Below are positions 22,022 through 28,456 of a stretch of DNA of 28,456 bases, piece after piece. The stretch lies in NCBI GenBank assembly GCA_001825565.1, contig MHXM01000036.1, positions 1 through 28,456 on the forward strand. Reading direction: 5' to 3'. The notes below the pieces were generated by a model. The model did not search any database, was not told the origin of the DNA, and saw only the letters and a list, made by a program, of their open reading frames with translations. The stretch is from Desulfuromonadaceae bacterium GWC2_58_13 (GTDB lineage: Bacteria > Desulfobacterota > Desulfuromonadia > Desulfuromonadales > Trichloromonadaceae). The translations under genes were made by a program, and so were the position numbers. Position 1 is the stretch's first letter. Every line of letters begins with the position of its first letter.

Positions 22022-23347
22022 ATGGCGACACTCAAGGAAGTATTGGCCCAGAAGATCGCAGATCATCGTCCCCGTACCACCAAGCTTGTCAAGGAATTCG
22101 GTAAGGTTGTCATCGACACCTGTACGATCGATCAGTGTATCGGCGGCGCCCGCGACGTCCGTACCCTGGTAACCGACATCTCCTATCTCGATCCCCAGGA
22201 AGGCATCCGCTTCCGCGGCAAAACCATTCCTGAGACTTTCGAAGCACTGCCCAAAGCCAAAGGCTCCAAGTATCCCACCGTTGAGTCCTTCTGGTATTTC
22301 CTGCTGACCGGCGACGTTCCGACCCAAGTTCAGGTTGATGCCGTTGTGGCCGAATGGAAAGTTCGTCAGATCGTTCCTTCCTATGTATGGGACGCCATCC
22401 GCGCCCTGCCCCGCGACAGCCATCCGATGGTCATGCTTTCGACCGGCATGCTGGCCATGCAGAAGGATTCCAAATTCGCCGCTTTCTACAGCGGTGGGTC
22501 CTTCAACAAGATGACCGCTTGGGAAACCGTTTACGAAGACGCCAGCGACATCTGCGCTCGTATTCCGATCATCGCCGCTTTCATTTACAACCTGAAATAC
22601 AGAAGCGATTTCCAGGTTGCCATCGATCCGACCCTGGACATGGGCGCCAACTTCGCTCACATGATCGGCCAGACCGAGCAATACAAAGACGTTGCTCGTA
22701 TGTACTTCATCCTCCACTCCGACCATGAGTCCGGCAACGTTTCGGCTCACACCACTCACCTGGTGCATTCGGCTCTGTCCGACCCGTACTATTCATATTG
22801 CGCCGGTCTGTGCGGTCTTGCCGGTCCTCTGCACGGCCTTGCCAACCAGGAAGTTCTGGACTGGACCCTCAAGTTCCAGGAAAAATACTGCAAAGACGTC
22901 GAGCCCACCAAAGAACTGGTCACCAAAGCTCTGTGGGATACCCTCAACGCCGGCCAGGTTGTTCCGGGCTACGGTCACGCCGTTCTGCGTAAAACCGACC
23001 CCCGCTACATGTCGCAGCGTGAATTCTGCCTCAACACCCCGGGCCTCAAAGACGACAAACTGTTCAAGCTGGTTGCCATGATCTTTGAAACCGCTCCTGG
23101 CGTTCTGACCGAGCACGGCAAAGCCAAGAATCCCTGGCCGAACGTCGACGCTCAGTCCGGTGTTATCCAGTGGTACTATGGCCTGCGTGAGTGGGACTTC
23201 TACACCGTTCTGTTCGGTGTTGGCCGCGCCCTTGGCTGCATGGCTAACATCACTTGGGACCGTGGCCTCGGCTACGCTATCGAGCGTCCGAAGTCCGTTA
23301 CCACCGCAATGCTCGAGAAATGGGCTGCTGAAGGTGGCCGTAAGTAA
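22022..23347 (+). CDS. gltA: Citrate synthase, eukaryote-type
   Basis: Condenses acetyl-CoA and oxaloacetate in the TCA cycle, which acetate-oxidising Geobacteraceae run fully. The 441-residue protein resembles the mitochondrial-type enzyme described in Geobacteraceae rather than the E. coli type: the order GLAGPLHGLANQEVL (H271), VPGYGHAVLRKTDPRY (H319) and NVDAQSG (D376) gives the His-His-Asp active site, and the extended NPWPNVDAQSGVI matches eukaryotic forms. I chose the ATG at 22022 because AAAGGAGAGAGA precedes it; upstream open codons have no site. Codon use is strongly biased, as for a highly expressed gene. A terminator follows 29 bases after the stop. Confidence 0.95.
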   Translation: MATLKEVLAQKIADHRPRTTKLVKEFGKVVIDTCTIDQCIGGARDVRTLVTDISYLDPQEGIRFRGKTIPETFEALPKAKGSKYPTVESFWYFLLTGDVPTQVQVDAVVAEWKVRQIVPSYVWDAIRALPRDSHPMVMLSTGMLAMQKDSKFAAFYSGGSFNKMTAWETVYEDASDICARIPIIAAFIYNLKYRSDFQVAIDPTLDMGANFAHMIGQTEQYKDVARMYFILHSDHESGNVSAHTTHLVHSALSDPYYSYCAGLCGLAGPLHGLANQEVLDWTLKFQEKYCKDVEPTKELVTKALWDTLNAGQVVPGYGHAVLRKTDPRYMSQREFCLNTPGLKDDKLFKLVAMIFETAPGVLTEHGKAKNPWPNVDAQSGVIQWYYGLREWDFYTVLFGVGRALGCMANITWDRGLGYAIERPKSVTTAMLEKWAAEGGRK

Positions 23348-23376
23348 TTTGGCCTGATCGTAACGATCAACCGTTG

Positions 23377-23419
23377 AAAAAGAAAGGCGACCCTGGAAAC
23401 AGGGTCGCCTTTCTTTTTA
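23377..23419 (+). terminator. Rho-independent terminator after gltA
   Basis: Stem AGAAAGGCGACCCT (23381-23394) and AGGGTCGCCTTTCT (23401-23414), 14 bp perfect and extendable by four A-T pairs, with loop GGAAAC, then TTTTT. Confidence 0.92.
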
Positions 23420-23459
23420 AGTTCGGGCAGAATCGAAGAGAACGTGCCGATTATTTTTT

Positions 23460-23585
23460 GATGGCGTCGCAAAAACTCGCCAACTGCTGCGTTGCTGCAA
23501 TCATCTCGCGGCTTCGACGTATGTAAGTACGCCTCATTGCTCGATAATTGCGCGCCTTGCATTTGGCGTTTTTTGCTTAGCCATC
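23460..23585. repeat. 126-bp imperfect palindromic element (REP/MITE-like)
   Basis: The ends are imperfect inverted repeats: GATGGCGTCGCAAAAACTCG at the left and, reading inward from the right, GATGGCTAAGCAAAAAACG, continuing with CGCCAA on both sides. Between them lie a CTGCTGCGTTGCTGCA tract and a small central dyad CGTA-TGTAAG-TACG (23518-23531). It has no open frame of note and lies in the gap between the gltA terminator and the methyltransferase. I recall near-identical dispersed elements in several deltaproteobacterial genomes, but only one copy was seen in this window. Confidence 0.6.
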
Positions 23586-23592
23586 TAATTTG

Positions 23593-23619
23593 ATGCTTTT
23601 TGCAAAAGCATTATTTTTT
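23593..23619 (+). terminator. Hairpin after the methyltransferase gene
   Basis: ATGCTTTT (23593-23600) and AAAAGCAT (23604-23611), 8 bp with a TGC loop, followed on the plus strand by TATTTTTTG. It abuts the minus-strand methyltransferase stop (23611-23613). The T-run favours action on plus-strand transcripts, backing up the gltA terminator. Confidence 0.4.
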
Positions 23620-24402
23620 GTCTGTTCGGGTCGCGTAAAGGAGCAGCTTTTCGTCGGTATAACTTTCTACTTCCCCGGCAAAGGTTTCGATCTGGAAATA
23701 ATCATGAACCTTGGCCGGCGCATCGATAAAAAATTTGGCCAGATTTTTGACGCCCTCACGATTCATGCCAGCACGCTTGGCCCAAGTCGGAAAATCATGG
23801 GTTTTGTTGAATACCCTGGTTGCCACAACTTGAAATCCGGCTTCCTCAACCATCTGCGTCCATTCCTGTCGATTATAGGCTCGAACATGGGTCGGATCCC
23901 GCATTTTTTCCATGGTCTGATAGAATGTGGCAATTTCAGTATCGTCCGGCAGCAGTGTGTCGATAATGACCATACGTCCGCCCTGGCGGCGTAGGACGCG
24001 GTGGAACTCCCGGAGTGCTCGGGGGACATCGGGGAAATGATGAGGGGCGATCCGGCAGGTCAGCAGGGTGAACGAGCCGGAGGGGAAGGGCAGATCCTCG
24101 GCGTCGGCTTCGCGAAAGGTGACATTATCCACCCCCCCTTCGTCGCTGATATATTCCTGAGCCTTTTTCAGCATCTGCATGGTCAGGTCCGAGGCGACTA
24201 CGCCACGAACCAGTGGGGCAAAGTAAAGAGCCGTGTGTCCACCACCGCAGGCCACATCCAGCATGATATCTTCACTGGTGGGTTTCAGCAGATTGACCGC
24301 TTCGGCCAGATCGTCTCCCCCGGCAAATCCCCTGTCCCGGACATAGCCGTCTGCCGTTTTGCCAAACTGCTCCCTGACCTTGCTTTTAAAATCGTTGGAC
24401 AT
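23611..24402 (-). CDS. Class I SAM-dependent methyltransferase (UbiE/YcgJ-like)
   Basis: This 263-residue protein has a Methyltransf_11 core at about 45-145: motif I IMLDVACGGGHTALYFA, the acidic residue D72 in VVASDLT for the SAM ribose, motif ADAEDLPFPSGSF, and LREFHRVLRRQGGRMVIID as motif III. The substrate is not evident; relatives act on quinone precursors or other small molecules. The remaining C-terminal 100 residues (THDFPTWAKRAGMNREGV) are typical of a YcgJ-like subgroup. It is divergent from the aldo/keto reductase across 128 bases. The ATG at 24402 has GGAGCAAA upstream. Confidence 0.88.
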   Translation of the reverse strand: MSNDFKSKVREQFGKTADGYVRDRGFAGGDDLAEAVNLLKPTSEDIMLDVACGGGHTALYFAPLVRGVVASDLTMQMLKKAQEYISDEGGVDNVTFREADAEDLPFPSGSFTLLTCRIAPHHFPDVPRALREFHRVLRRQGGRMVIIDTLLPDDTEIATFYQTMEKMRDPTHVRAYNRQEWTQMVEEAGFQVVATRVFNKTHDFPTWAKRAGMNREGVKNLAKFFIDAPAKVHDYFQIETFAGEVESYTDEKLLLYATRTDKK

Positions 24403-24530
24403 GAAATTTGCTCCTTCACCCGGGCCCGCCCATGTGCAGCCAAGTATAGCACTGGCCTGGGAAAATACTCTTGCCCAACCAGGGTCGATCTGCTAAACAA
24501 GGCAGGCCGTCAAATTTTCGGGAGGATACC

Positions 24531-25481
24531 ATGAAAAAGGTGATCTTGGGAAGTACCGGGATGGAGGTTTCGCCATTGATTTTCGGCTCCTTGCCGATGG
24601 GACCGTTGCAGGCCGGAAGGTCACCCAGGGACGGCGGAAGATTAATCCGATATGCCCTTGAGCGCGGTATCAATATGATCGATACCGCCGAGCTTTATGA
24701 AAACTTCGGGCACATCCGGGAGGCCCTGGACGGCTATCGCGGTCGTTGTTTTCTGGCGAGTAAAACGCACGCTTCCGATGCCGAAACGGCACGCCGGCAT
24801 GTTGAAAGAGCTTTGCGGGAATTGGCTGTTGACCATCTGGATGTGGTCCATGTGCATGCAGCTCGCGTGGCTGATCCGATTGTGGAGCGAAGATCGGTTA
24901 TTGATGCCTTGCTACAGATGCGTGAAGAGGGAAAAATAGCCCATGTCGGTTTGTCTACCCACTATATTTGCGCCGTGCGTAAAGTGCTGGAATCTCCTGA
25001 TATCGCAGTGGTTCATCCGTTGATTAACCGCCGGGGGATGGGAATTCTGGATGGGACGACAGAAGAGATGGCCGCCGCCATTGCGGAAGTTGCCGTGGCC
25101 GGCAAAGGGGTTTATGCCATGAAAGCCCTGGCGGGTGGAAACCTCATCGGCGAAGCCCGAATGAGCCTCGGGTTCGTGCGTGGACTGACGGGGGTTCATG
25201 GCGTGGCGGTTGGTATGTTGTCCGAGCAGGAGGTTGATGCCAATATAGCATTATTTTCCGATGCCGAGTTTGACGAGGACCAATGGAGACTTCTTGAGGG
25301 GGGGCAGCGTCATCTGAAAATCATGGAACGTTTCTGCAAGGGTTGCGGAGCTTGTGTGCCCGCCTGCACCAACTTTGCCCTGGATATCGTTAACGGCAAG
25401 GCCAGGGTGGATGAACAGCGCTGTATCCTCTGTGGTTATTGCGCGGCGGCCTGTCCGGAATTCATTATCCGGGTGGTTTGA
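24531..25481 (+). CDS. Aldo/keto reductase with C-terminal 2x[4Fe-4S] ferredoxin domain
   Basis: This 316-residue protein has an AKR barrel (about 1-255) with the tetrad D51, Y56, K78 and H107 or H109 (IDTAELY, ASKTH, VVHVHA). A ferredoxin-like tail carries two cluster motifs, CKGCGACVPAC and CILCGYCAAAC. Such proteins are widespread in strict anaerobes; the substrate is unknown, and the clusters suggest electrons from ferredoxin instead of, or as well as, NAD(P)H. I chose the ATG at 24531 because GGGAGGA is seven bases upstream; the longer open frame from 24471 has no site. Confidence 0.92.
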   Translation: MKKVILGSTGMEVSPLIFGSLPMGPLQAGRSPRDGGRLIRYALERGINMIDTAELYENFGHIREALDGYRGRCFLASKTHASDAETARRHVERALRELAVDHLDVVHVHAARVADPIVERRSVIDALLQMREEGKIAHVGLSTHYICAVRKVLESPDIAVVHPLINRRGMGILDGTTEEMAAAIAEVAVAGKGVYAMKALAGGNLIGEARMSLGFVRGLTGVHGVAVGMLSEQEVDANIALFSDAEFDEDQWRLLEGGQRHLKIMERFCKGCGACVPACTNFALDIVNGKARVDEQRCILCGYCAAACPEFIIRVV

Positions 25482-25653
25482 ACGCAGCAGCGCACCCGGT
25501 CCTCAGGAACCACCCTTGGGTGTGTGGCCAGTCATGGATCGACGTTTACCTAGGGATGGAATGTCTTTTGCTACAGCCTCATCCGTTGCTGTAAAGGGTA
25601 GCAATCGATGGTGGCCCCGACTGGACTTCAGGGCTTCCGTTCCGAGGTGGCCG

Positions 25654-25691
25654 CGGCAGAAAACCGTCTGCCGGTTGGCGTTCCAGGCAGA
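25654..25691 (+). promoter_or_regulatory. Mutually exclusive hairpins in the permease leader
   Basis: TCTGCC (25667-25672) can pair with GGCAGA upstream (25655-25660; 7-bp stem with CGGCAGA/TCTGCCG and a 6-base loop) or with a second GGCAGA downstream (25686-25691). The two structures exclude each other and end 30 bases before the permease ATG, the layout of a switch or attenuator. The rest of the 240-base gap (25482-25721) also holds a CACCC/GGGTG hairpin at 25511-25522. No known riboswitch class was recognised. Confidence 0.4.
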
Positions 25692-25721
25692 AACTTAACC
25701 GTGCAAGGTGATTGGATAGGT

Positions 25722-26714
25722 ATGGAAAATCTGGGTGATCTGATTGTTAAACTGGCGACCGGACTGTGGCATGAATTTCTTTATATCCTGCCGTTTTTGG
25801 CCATCGGTGTTTTGCTAGAGGCGGTTATTCGGACGTTCAAGTGGCATGTCAAGATTCGCAAGGCGTTGACGCGTTTCGGCGTACTGTCGATTGTTCTGGC
25901 GACCCTACTGGGGGTGGCCAGTCCCTTGTGCGCCTGCGCCACCCTGCCGCTGGTTATTTCGTTGCTGTTGGCCGGACTGCCGCTGGCTCCCGCCATGGCT
26001 TTGCTGGTCACTTCGCCGCTCATGAGTCCGGCGGGGTACACCCTGCTGAACTGGGAACTCGGTGCCGCTTGGGCTAACGTGGTCCTCTTATGTGCCATTT
26101 TTATGGGGTTGTATGCCGGCTACGCGACCCATTTTCTGCGTCGCTTCGGTTTTACTGAGGATCGACTTTTCCGTAAGGTGTTGCCGGCCGGCGATTTTCA
26201 TGATCCGGACTATCCCGTTGAAAAGCTTCGCTGCGATTGCGGTAAGCAATTGTCGCATCGGGTCGACCGCTGCACGCATAATAAATTTCTGGTTTTCCTC
26301 GCCAAATTCTGGGAAGGGCTGCTCAAGGTCGGACGTTTTGCCCTGATCGGCCTGGTCATCGAAGTGGTGGCGTCGACGCTCATTCCCACCGAGTGGCTTT
26401 CCACTCTGCTGTCCGGCGACGGGATCATGCCGATTTTGACGTTGACCTTCGCCACCATTCCGTTGCACCTGCCGCAGGTCACGGCGGCAGCGATGCTGTA
26501 TGGTTTTGTCTCCCCGGAGGTTGGCGAAGGAATCACCCTGTCCAAGGGGGCTGGCATTGCCCTGTTGATCGGTGGGCCGGTCACCGCCCTACCGGTCATG
26601 GGGGTTTTCATTTCCATGTTTCGTAAGCGGGTTCTGCTGTTGTACCTCACCCTGTGCGTTTCCGGGACGCTGCTGCTGGCGTTCACCTATCGGTTGTTGC
26701 CAGTGGCCTTTTAG
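25722..26714 (+). CDS. Predicted permease (DUF318/ArsP-like family)
   Basis: This 330-residue integral membrane protein has about eight hydrophobic segments in two halves, the layout of the PF03773 permease family (YraQ/ArsP). In the first half, SPLCACATLPLVIS places C70 and C72 next to a kink-type proline; in ArsP, a Cys motif at a similar place binds trivalent organoarsenical. The central hydrophilic loop also has C171, C173, C184 and H186. Substrate is unknown; metal, metalloid or organometal export is a family-based guess. I chose the ATG at 25722, with AAGGTG upstream. The frame is open further upstream, but that region forms the leader hairpins. It ends overlapping the opposing gene by 4 bases. 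Confidence 0.82.
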   Translation: MENLGDLIVKLATGLWHEFLYILPFLAIGVLLEAVIRTFKWHVKIRKALTRFGVLSIVLATLLGVASPLCACATLPLVISLLLAGLPLAPAMALLVTSPLMSPAGYTLLNWELGAAWANVVLLCAIFMGLYAGYATHFLRRFGFTEDRLFRKVLPAGDFHDPDYPVEKLRCDCGKQLSHRVDRCTHNKFLVFLAKFWEGLLKVGRFALIGLVIEVVASTLIPTEWLSTLLSGDGIMPILTLTFATIPLHLPQVTAAAMLYGFVSPEVGEGITLSKGAGIALLIGGPVTALPVMGVFISMFRKRVLLLYLTLCVSGTLLLAFTYRLLPVAF

Positions 26715-27364
26715 TCCGCCGGGTTTTCCGCAGCGAGGTTTTCCAGGTTTTCCTGCAGCCAGGCCATCAGGCTCTCCAGTTCGTGCAGGCATCGCTCCGG
26801 GACGGCATCGATCTGGGGCAGGATATGGGCAAGTCTGCGGGCAGTGCTCAATCCCGCCTTGATATGCTCAAGCGGGGAGGGCGCGGCGCCTTCCTTGTTT
26901 GAAGCGACATCCTTGAAACGTTTGAGTATCGTTGGATGACTGCGGTTTTCCTCGACCACTGCCCGGCGCAGGTCGGCATATTCTTCGGCGGAAAAATCCT
27001 TTTCATCCTTGGCCTGGCGCAGCAGCTCGACCGATCGGTAGTCCGGCAACGGTTTCAATTCAGTGTGGCGGGTCATCAACTGCGGTTCTTCTTTTTCGAT
27101 AAAACCGTAGGCGAGAGTCAGCTTCTGGGCCGTCGGTTTTTTGATGCGGACCTCGCGGCTACAGTAATCCTCGAAATTCTCATATCCCCACTGCTGAAAC
27201 AGGCCATTGCGTTTGACGTTGAGCAGTCTTTCGCCCAGGGCAACCCATGACGATTTGAACGTGCTGGCCACGGCCAGTATCTGGTAGCGTTCCGATGTCG
27301 GGTCAAGCTCTTCCATGATCTTCTCGATGACCAGCTCACCTTTGGTTTTTGGTTGTTGGTTCAT
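26711..27364 (-). CDS. Conserved-looking hypothetical protein
   Basis: I do not recognise this 217-residue protein. It is soluble, charged and mostly helical. Residues 28-90 (WVALGERLLNVKRNGLFQQW, then YENFEDYCSREVRIKKPTAQ, then KLTLAYGF) look like a compact helical DNA-binding or adaptor module: the pattern of a helix, W-G-x-x-x-F-x-x-Y-C, then a second helix pair recalls small HTH-type domains in ParB-like and phage regulatory proteins, but I would not assign it. The middle (about 100-145) is rich in Asp/Glu/Arg, and the C-terminus (158-210) is amphipathic helix. It converges on the permease with a 4-base overlap and is divergent from the rRNA methyltransferase gene. Confidence 0.75.
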   Translation of the reverse strand: MNQQPKTKGELVIEKIMEELDPTSERYQILAVASTFKSSWVALGERLLNVKRNGLFQQWGYENFEDYCSREVRIKKPTAQKLTLAYGFIEKEEPQLMTRHTELKPLPDYRSVELLRQAKDEKDFSAEEYADLRRAVVEENRSHPTILKRFKDVASNKEGAAPSPLEHIKAGLSTARRLAHILPQIDAVPERCLHELESLMAWLQENLENLAAENPAD

Positions 27365-27507
27365 TGCCCGCTCCTTGAAGGTATTTGCCGAAGCGCAGGA
27401 AGTCTAGCACAGACCGCAGGGATGCGCTCAAGGTTTTTGCGCTTGGCGTACTCCCGGGTATCCGTTACAATTCGGACCGAATAACTGCGTCTGAAGAAAG
27501 GTAACCC

Positions 27508-28456
27508 ATGAAGGACCGGCAATTTATCGTTGGGCCCGAGACGGTCCGCATGTTAGAACTCGGGCACCCTTGGGTGCTGGTTGATCGCTACACTAAACGC
27601 TGGCCGCAAGCCAAATTCGGCGAGGTGGTGCCGCTCATCGATGAACAGGGCAAGGTCCTGGCCATGGCCCTGCTCGAACCGCATGCCCAGGTGGTTGCCC
27701 GGGTGCTCGAATTCAGTCCGATGAAACTGGGCAAGGAATGGCTGCAAGGGAAGGTGGTTCGAGCCCGGCAATTGCGCGAGCAGTACGTCGATCTTTCGGG
27801 AACCACGGCGTTTCGCCTGATTAACGGCGAAGGGGACGGCCTGCCGGGGATCACGGTTGATCGCTACGGCGATTACCTGATGGTGCAATTGTATGCGGAG
27901 AGTTGGAAACCGCATCTTCCCATGCTGGTTCAGATCCTGGATGACGAATTTCATCCCAGAGGTATTTACGAAAAACGCCGGCCGCAAAAAACCCGGGAGC
28001 TGGAAGCCGTTTCGGATAGCAAAAAATACAGCCGGCTGCTGGCCGGTTCGGCCTGTTCCGGCCGGCTGCTGGTACAAGAAAACGGACTGAATTTCAATGT
28101 TGAACTCGAAGAAGGTTTGAATACGGGGTTGTTCCTCGATCAGCGGGCCAATCGTCTTGACTTGATGGGACGCGTGGAGGGAAAAACCGTACTCAACCTG
28201 TTTGCCTATACCGGGGCGTTTTCGGTGGCGGCCGTCTGTGCCGGAGCCACTCGGGTGACCAGCGTGGATGCCTCCGGATATTACCTGGGATGGGCCGAGG
28301 AAAATTTTTCGATCAACCGGCAAAATCCCCGCCGGCACGAGTTTATCGTCGATGATTGTCTGAATGCCTTACGTCAGTTGCAGGGAGAGGGGAGACTGTT
28401 TGATGTTGTCCTTATGGACCCCCCCTCCTTTTCCACCACCAAAAAAAGCCGGTTTA
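27508..28456 (+). CDS. RlmI-like class I rRNA methyltransferase, 3'-truncated by window edge
   Basis: The frame runs from ATG 27508 (AAAGG about seven bases upstream) to the window end without a stop: 316 residues visible. Domains are a PUA-like N-terminus (about 5-75; GHPWVLVDRYT, then GEVVPLIDEQGKVLAMALLEP), a central EEHEE-type domain (TAFRLINGEGDGLPGITVDRYGD region, about 110-200) and a Rossmann methyltransferase (from about 210: GLFLDQRANR, VLNLFAYTGAFSVAA, TSVDAS, DDCLNALRQL, and MDPPSFS near the cut). This is the RlmI/YccW layout, which makes m5C1962 in 23S rRNA. The final part of the catalytic domain lies outside. Confidence 0.9.
   Translation, partial: MKDRQFIVGPETVRMLELGHPWVLVDRYTKRWPQAKFGEVVPLIDEQGKVLAMALLEPHAQVVARVLEFSPMKLGKEWLQGKVVRARQLREQYVDLSGTTAFRLINGEGDGLPGITVDRYGDYLMVQLYAESWKPHLPMLVQILDDEFHPRGIYEKRRPQKTRELEAVSDSKKYSRLLAGSACSGRLLVQENGLNFNVELEEGLNTGLFLDQRANRLDLMGRVEGKTVLNLFAYTGAFSVAAVCAGATRVTSVDASGYYLGWAEENFSINRQNPRRHEFIVDDCLNALRQLQGEGRLFDVVLMDPPSFSTTKKSRF

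Noticed and set aside
24471..24530. 20-codon N-terminal extension of the aldo/keto reductase
   Set aside because: GGGAGGA sits inside it just before ATG 24531, where the AKR fold begins.
25608..25721. 38-codon N-terminal extension of the permease
   Set aside because: It is hydrophilic, lacks a ribosome site and spans the alternative hairpins; the membrane protein starts naturally at 25722. Not fully excluded.
1..28456. CRISPR arrays, insertion sequences, integrases, phage genes or attachment sites
   Set aside because: No regularly spaced repeats, transposase or integrase motifs were seen. The tRNA-Gln is not followed by a repeated 3' end.

Overview
The window (about 58-60% GC by eye) reads as chromosome of an anaerobic deltaproteobacterium of the Desulfuromonadales (Geobacter/Desulfuromonas/Pelobacter relatives). 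The pointers are two dodecaheme c-type cytochromes, a eukaryote-type citrate synthase of the kind known from Geobacteraceae, a dus-ntrB-ntrC unit, a membrane pyrophosphatase, an aldo/keto reductase with two [4Fe-4S] motifs, and the mercury-methylation pair hgcA-hgcB. The assignment rests on gene content and remembered family features; no search was run.

Layout. 1-1.4 kb: the 3' end of a DUF3047 gene converging on a REC-GGDEF response regulator. 1.6-4.4 kb: a 61-residue MerR-like HTH gene converging on a minus-strand unit aroF-hgcA-hgcB that has a good sigma70 promoter upstream of aroF. 4.5-5.8 kb: yggT-divIVA-yggU with its own TTGACA/TATAAA promoter. 6.0-7.9 kb: two adjacent dodecaheme cytochromes, one with a Sec signal and one a lipoprotein, closed by a perfect 48-bp palindrome. 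7.9-13.3 kb: ispE, tRNA-Gln, an attenuator-like terminator, prs, rplY, pth, hppA and a terminator. 13.3-18.1 kb: ychF, then rpsF-rpsR-DUF2232-rplI-dnaB, ending in a terminator shared with the opposing ntrC. 18.1-21.7 kb (minus strand): dus-ntrB-ntrC. 21.8-23.4 kb: gltA with a long structured leader. 23.4-28.5 kb: a 126-bp palindromic repeat-like element, a SAM methyltransferase, a ferredoxin-like aldo/keto reductase, a Cys-containing membrane permease with a switch-like leader, a conserved-looking unknown protein, and the 5' part of an RlmI-like rRNA methyltransferase.

How the genes work together. Much of the window is housekeeping: translation (rpsF, rpsR, rplI, rplY, pth, tRNA-Gln, ychF, dus, rlmI-like), replication (dnaB), isoprenoid and PRPP synthesis (ispE, prs), pyrophosphate energy coupling (hppA), the TCA cycle (gltA) and nitrogen or general two-component control (ntrBC). 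The accessory biology of most interest is hgcAB: a corrinoid membrane protein and its ferredoxin, which together convert Hg(II) to methylmercury. Here hgcAB sits directly behind a DAHP synthase gene, and HgcA carries a Cys/Pro-rich N-terminal extension. The two cytochromes look like parts of an extracytoplasmic electron-transfer route. No insertion sequence, phage gene, CRISPR array or integrase was recognised.
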